A stretch of 9,757 bases of DNA, taken from NCBI GenBank assembly GCA_004525155.1, contig SPDA01000038.1:1-9757 (forward strand), written 5' to 3'. Positions 6,675 through 9,757 of this stretch are shown piece after piece. Position 1 is the stretch's first letter; every line of letters starts with the position of its first letter. The notes beneath the pieces are model-generated. The model was not told the origin of the DNA. It did not search any database and was given only the letters and a program-made list of their open reading frames with translations. Position numbers and translations under genes: made by a program. This stretch comes from Spirochaetales bacterium (lineage in GTDB: Bacteria; Spirochaetota; Spirochaetia; SPDA01).

Positions 6675-7550
6675 TTAATCGGCTGCGAGAACATCGTATT
6701 GCCGAATGGCTTCGTTCCCTGCAATGTCCCGAACCATAATCTCCAGCTGTATCCTGCCCGTTTTGAGGTTCATGGGGGCGGTCTGTACCTGCCAGCCGGA
6801 AAGGTACAGCCCTTCCAAGGAAAACTCGGTACCCTTGTTAACAAGTACCGTTCCGGAATCCCGCACCGCGAGGGCATCGAAAACGACGGACATGACCTCC
6901 TCCCCCTGCGCGAAAACCACTATGCTGTAGGGCGCCATGGGACAGAAATAGGTCACGTATTCCGACAGGTCATAGACTTCCATGACCAGGGAATAGAGTC
7001 CGGATTTTACTGACATCAAATTCTGCAGTTTCACCAATTCATCGCCCTGGGCAAGAAAAATGTCCTTGATGACGGGTTTCTTTGTATCCGCCAGGGAAGG
7101 AAGACCGAGGAGCGGATTGACTGTCTGCATAAGCTCCCTGTCGTAGATGGCAAGATGAAGATGTTTGCCGAAAGAGTAGCCGGTATCGCCGGTGACGGCG
7201 AGAATATCGGTCCTCCCGACCTCCGTCTTCGTTTTTTCCAGGCTCCCTTTCTTGAGATGGCCGTACAGGGAAAGAATCCCTCCCCGGCTCTCGATAAGCG
7301 CGAAACTTCCCAGCCCGGCGGGAAGGTCGAATTCGTTTTCATCTTCTTCCTGATAAAAAATGATTTCGCCTTCCTGCACGGGGAAGACGGACTGTTCACC
7401 GCCGCCCAAATCGATACCATTGTGAAAATGATCATTTCTGCTTTCGCCGAAGGTCGCTGTCAGGACCCGGTCCTTTACCGGCCAATCGACCGGATACACC
7501 GTCGCCAGCGGGAAAAGCAGAAAGCAGAAAAGTGCCGCCCGGTATCTCAT
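6675..7550 (-). CDS. secreted M23-family metallopeptidase with Ig-like C-terminal region
   Basis: This 291-residue protein starts with a hydrophobic signal-like segment (residues 5-19), so it is probably exported to the periplasm. The M23 (LytM/gamma-lytic) zinc site is complete. HNGID supplies His43 and Asp47 as zinc ligands, LYGHLKKG supplies His98, and GYSFGKHLHL supplies the HxH pair His130 and His132. Proteins with this fold cut peptidoglycan cross-bridges, although many envelope members act on division or elongation complexes. Residues about 158-291 form a beta-rich region ending in VRDIAGNEA, a pattern seen in Ig-like domains attached to M23 peptidases in spirochaetes and Bacteroidetes. 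The start codon at 7550 directly follows the TAA of the upstream propeller gene, with AGGA nine bases ahead, so the two are translationally coupled. The substrate is inferred; no inactivating change in the motif is seen. Confidence 0.92.
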   Translation of the reverse strand: MRYRAALFCFLLFPLATVYPVDWPVKDRVLTATFGESRNDHFHNGIDLGGGEQSVFPVQEGEIIFYQEEDENEFDLPAGLGSFALIESRGGILSLYGHLKKGSLEKTKTEVGRTDILAVTGDTGYSFGKHLHLAIYDRELMQTVNPLLGLPSLADTKKPVIKDIFLAQGDELVKLQNLMSVKSGLYSLVMEVYDLSEYVTYFCPMAPYSIVVFAQGEEVMSVVFDALAVRDSGTVLVNKGTEFSLEGLYLSGWQVQTAPMNLKTGRIQLEIMVRDIAGNEAIRQYDVLAAD

Positions 7551-8645
7551 TTAATTGTGTCCTATATTTAGACGCATCAGTGTGCCGCCCTCGCCGAGGT
7601 ACAGCGTTCCGGGCAGGACATCGAGAAAACTGGTTTCGTCTATGATCATCTGCGTCAGGGTGTAGCCTGTCCTGGAAAATATCTGAAAAACCCTGTGCTC
7701 GGGAATGCTGTAGATATGGAAAAACAGCGGATTCTGCGGGTCCTCGAGAACCTGGAGTGACCTGACACCGGCAACCTGGCTGAACTCCTGCTTTTTTTCC
7801 AGGTCATAACACCAAAGCTTTTCACTGTCTTCAAAGAAAAGATACCTGTCTGCGCCGGAGAATTGCAGGTTCACCGCCCTGCGGAAACTGCTGTCCAGTA
7901 TCTGCGTCATCACGGGACGGTACGCGGCATCTTTTTTTTCGAGCAGCACAAGCTTCTGCGGGTCGATACCGGCGATGACCGCAAGATAATTTCCGGATTC
8001 GGATACGGCGCAGGCGTACACTATGCTTATCCGGGTGCCTTCGGTTTTCCACTGATACACAAGCGCCCCGTTTCCATCGAGAAGCTCCGCGTTGCCGTCC
8101 GCCCTTCCGACAAAGAGGAGGGATCCGTTTCCGCCGATGCTGGTAATGATTATCGGAAAATCCCTCTTCCATTTTTCGGTACCGGAGAAATCCAGTTCCT
8201 TCAAACTGCTCCTGGAAGTATCGATGACAATGACCCTGTTTCCCTCGAGGATAACAGGATAGCCGGAGGTGCGGAAAGACGAGAGAATCGAGCCGTCCGG
8301 ATTACGCAGGACGAGATTTTCAGAAACGTTTGAATAATTTATAAAACCGTAATTGTTGACAAGAGTGTTGTATAAAACCGTGTCCCGGAACTGCAAAGTC
8401 CCGTCAGGACTGATATATCCGAATATACGGTCCAGCTTGAAAGGGATAAGGTCCTTTACTTCCTTTTTAAGGGTAAGGGATGAATCACCCCCGTTCTGAA
8501 CAGGCGCCTCATCGACCTTTACCGCCCAGGCAGGGGTAAAAACCAGTTCCGAATTAAAGACCGGGGATAAAAGAAACAAATATACCAGCACCGGCAACAG
8601 GATTAATGCAATCCTGCCCCTCGGTCTCGCCACGTTTTTACCCAT
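7551..8645 (-). CDS. membrane-anchored beta-propeller-like (WD40/PQQ-type repeat) protein
   Basis: I take this as 364 residues from ATG 8645. TTG and GTG codons in frame at 8654 and 8651 are alternatives, but they sit at or just past the likely transcription start. An N-terminal basic stretch (RPRGR) and a hydrophobic segment at about residues 12-30 make a signal anchor or uncleaved signal peptide. The rest is rich in short strand repeats ending in VIDTS, LLDGNGALVYQW, VLLEKKDAAY, and YLFFEDSEKLWCYDLEKKQ, as expected of a propeller with poorly conserved WD40- or PQQ-like blades (about residues 70-355). No catalytic motif is visible. It heads the operon with the M23 peptidase and the methyltransferase, so an envelope scaffold or partner role is likely. 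Its specific function is not known to me. Confidence 0.85.
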   Translation of the reverse strand: MGKNVARPRGRIALILLPVLVYLFLLSPVFNSELVFTPAWAVKVDEAPVQNGGDSSLTLKKEVKDLIPFKLDRIFGYISPDGTLQFRDTVLYNTLVNNYGFINYSNVSENLVLRNPDGSILSSFRTSGYPVILEGNRVIVIDTSRSSLKELDFSGTEKWKRDFPIIITSIGGNGSLLFVGRADGNAELLDGNGALVYQWKTEGTRISIVYACAVSESGNYLAVIAGIDPQKLVLLEKKDAAYRPVMTQILDSSFRRAVNLQFSGADRYLFFEDSEKLWCYDLEKKQEFSQVAGVRSLQVLEDPQNPLFFHIYSIPEHRVFQIFSRTGYTLTQMIIDETSFLDVLPGTLYLGEGGTLMRLNIGHN

Positions 8646-8647
8646 TT

Positions 8648-8651
8648 TCAC
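8648..8651 (-). promoter_or_regulatory. ribosome binding site deciding the propeller start
   Basis: On the minus strand GGTG, in the context TTGGTGAAAATG, lies two bases before the ATG at 8645. It lies between that ATG and the probable transcription start near 8653. It favours 8645 over the upstream TTG and GTG codons, although the leader would be only about 8 bases. Confidence 0.4.
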
Positions 8652-8659
8652 CAAATGAG

Positions 8660-8686
8660 ATTATAGCATTACATCTTCTTCGTCAA
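8660..8686 (-). promoter_or_regulatory. extended -10 promoter of the propeller-M23-methyltransferase operon
   Basis: On the minus strand a perfect TATAAT (8660-8665) is preceded by TGC, making the extended -10 TGCTATAAT. TTGACG (8681-8686), matching the -35 consensus at five of six positions, stands only 15 bases upstream of it, shorter than usual; an extended -10 tolerates this. Transcription would start at about 8653. The 67-base gap between the unrecognised upstream gene (stop at 8713) and the propeller start contains this promoter and no other element I could identify. Confidence 0.7.
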
Positions 8687-8712
8687 TGAAGTGGAATGGA
8701 CCCGGGACCTTC

Positions 8713-9757
8713 CTAGACTTTGCCGAGCAGCTTGATTATGTACACTTCCAGATACTGTTTGAAAAATTCCTTCCGTTTGATTTTCAGAAAAGCCTCGTTG
8801 GCTGAAAGCCTTTCCGCCATGAGACGGATGCCTTCGATGTCCGGCGGCCTTGAAATCGCCCGCCGCTTGATGCCGCGCACGAAATCCCGGGCCATGGAAT
8901 TGACGTCTTCCACCAGGTTTTTCCGCGCCTGCGGGTCGTACAGAGGGTTCCACTTGTCGGATAATTCCTTTATGGAAGCATCCAGCGTTTTCTTCTCGCC
9001 GACAAAATGCACCTTGAGACTGTTTATGGCCTCACGGTAAGCCGCAAGCTGGGCTTTAGCGGTTTTTGACCGGGCCGGGGATTCGAACCCGCCGGCACCG
9101 TGGCCGGCTCCTCCTCCGGCAATACCGGCCTCGGACTTATCGTCCGGACCGAAGCTGCCGGCGGAACCGGCGCCGGAGGAATCCGCAGATCCGAAACGCT
9201 TGTAGGCAACACCCGATTCCGAAACCGGAGTATTTGCCTTTTGACCGCCCCTGCCTCTTCTGCCCCGGAAAAGTTTTTTCAGCAGGACAATAAGACCGCT
9301 TAGGAAAGGGATGGTCTGCCAGACGGGAAGCAGGGTTTTGGCGTAACTTAGCAGTTCCTCCCGCTTCAGCCTGAAAATTTCCGGCAGCGACACGAGGCCC
9401 TTGCCGTCCTTCTGAAAATAACGGGAAATCTCCTGAGACGTTTCGTACTTGAGGGTCGCCTCCTCCTTCAATAAAAACAACAGGTCAAACCTCAGCAGGC
9501 TTGCCAGAATCTGATCATCCTTCGGCAGTTTTTCCTCCAGATCCCGCTGGAAGGTCCGGTCATCCTTTGCCTGAGGGGGCTTCCGGAACTGCTTCATTTC
9601 CACGGACCACTCATCGATGTATTGTTTTCTGAAACGGAAGGACGCATCTTCAACTTTTTTAATGGTAAGGGGTATATACACTTCCTTGTGGATGAAATAT
9701 TCCCGGTTATCCGCTGTTTTGAGACGCAGCAGTTCCGGAAGCCCCTGTTTTTCCGCA
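8713..9757 (-). CDS. unrecognised charged protein with a hydrophobic segment and Gly/Ser-rich linker, C-terminal part
   Basis: The reading frame is open to the right edge, so the N-terminus is outside the window. The GTG at 9681 is one of several internal codons and is not needed as a start. About 347 residues are visible, ending at TAG 8713-8715. The visible order is: a charged helical part (about residues 1-140) with many Lys, Arg and Glu; a hydrophobic run at about 142-162 (LLPVWQTIPFLSGLIVLL), followed by basic RGRRGRGG, suggesting one membrane segment; a Gly/Ser/Ala-rich stretch at about 189-224; and a helical C-terminal part (KTLDASIKELSDKWNPLYDP, MARDFVRGIKRR) rich in Lys and Arg. No enzyme motif was recognised. 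The basic side after the hydrophobic run would favour a cytoplasmic C-terminus. It is separated by 67 bases and a promoter from the downstream operon. I make no functional claim. Confidence 0.7.
   Translation of the reverse strand, partial: AEKQGLPELLRLKTADNREYFIHKEVYIPLTIKKVEDASFRFRKQYIDEWSVEMKQFRKPPQAKDDRTFQRDLEEKLPKDDQILASLLRFDLLFLLKEEATLKYETSQEISRYFQKDGKGLVSLPEIFRLKREELLSYAKTLLPVWQTIPFLSGLIVLLKKLFRGRRGRGGQKANTPVSESGVAYKRFGSADSSGAGSAGSFGPDDKSEAGIAGGGAGHGAGGFESPARSKTAKAQLAAYREAINSLKVHFVGEKKTLDASIKELSDKWNPLYDPQARKNLVEDVNSMARDFVRGIKRRAISRPPDIEGIRLMAERLSANEAFLKIKRKEFFKQYLEVYIIKLLGKV
9085..9192 (-). repeat. Gly/Ser/Ala-rich low-complexity stretch in the edge gene
   Basis: Translated on the minus strand, this 36-residue section is dominated by Gly, Ala and Ser with few hydrophobic residues. 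The DNA is correspondingly rich in CCGGC and GGC elements with no strict period. It probably is a flexible linker between the membrane-near part and the C-terminal helical part. Confidence 0.6.

Overview
The window is a chromosomal stretch of a bacterium with roughly balanced base composition and densely packed genes. It holds nine protein genes, two cut by the window edges, and no RNA gene, mobile element or CRISPR array that I could see. The mix (two GH57 enzymes with a DUF4912 protein, and a lipid-anchorless M23/Ig-like envelope protein beside a propeller protein) recalls spirochaetes such as Treponema or Spirochaeta. That assignment comes from gene content and protein style only and is an inference. 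Sigma-70-type promoters are visible.

Left part (1-867, + strand): the C-terminal end of a U32-family, TrhP/YegQ-type tRNA-hydroxylation protein, then a small LsrG-like ABM-fold protein with its own possible promoter. The latter converges, with a 6-base gap, on the next block.

Middle part (874-5728): an alpha-glucan block. On the minus strand a strong promoter (TTGACA, 17 bases, TAGTAT) drives a DUF4912 protein with a Rho-N/SAP-like N-terminus. This is followed 12 bases later by a short-form GH57 1,4-alpha-glucan branching enzyme, whose ribosome binding site overlaps the DUF4912 stop codon. Divergently, on the plus strand, lies a 793-residue GH57 protein of the DUF3536 type. Catalytic residues are visible in both GH57 enzymes, so this looks like a storage-polysaccharide (glycogen-like) module with one uncharacterised partner, DUF4912.

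Right part (5791-8645, minus strand): a three-gene operon from an extended -10 promoter at about 8660. In transcription order it encodes a membrane-anchored beta-propeller-like protein, an M23 metallopeptidase with all active-site residues and an Ig-like C-terminal part, and a SAM methyltransferase with an N-terminal zinc ribbon. The propeller stop codon abuts the peptidase start codon. The first two look like envelope proteins. At the far right (8713-9757) is the C-terminal portion of an unrecognised, charged protein with a hydrophobic segment and a Gly/Ser/Ala-rich linker.

No clearly new defence or mobile system was seen. The most interesting unexplained elements are the DUF4912 protein coupled to the branching enzyme, the conserved-looking propeller/M23/methyltransferase operon, the nearly leaderless propeller promoter, and a hairpin across two convergent stop codons.
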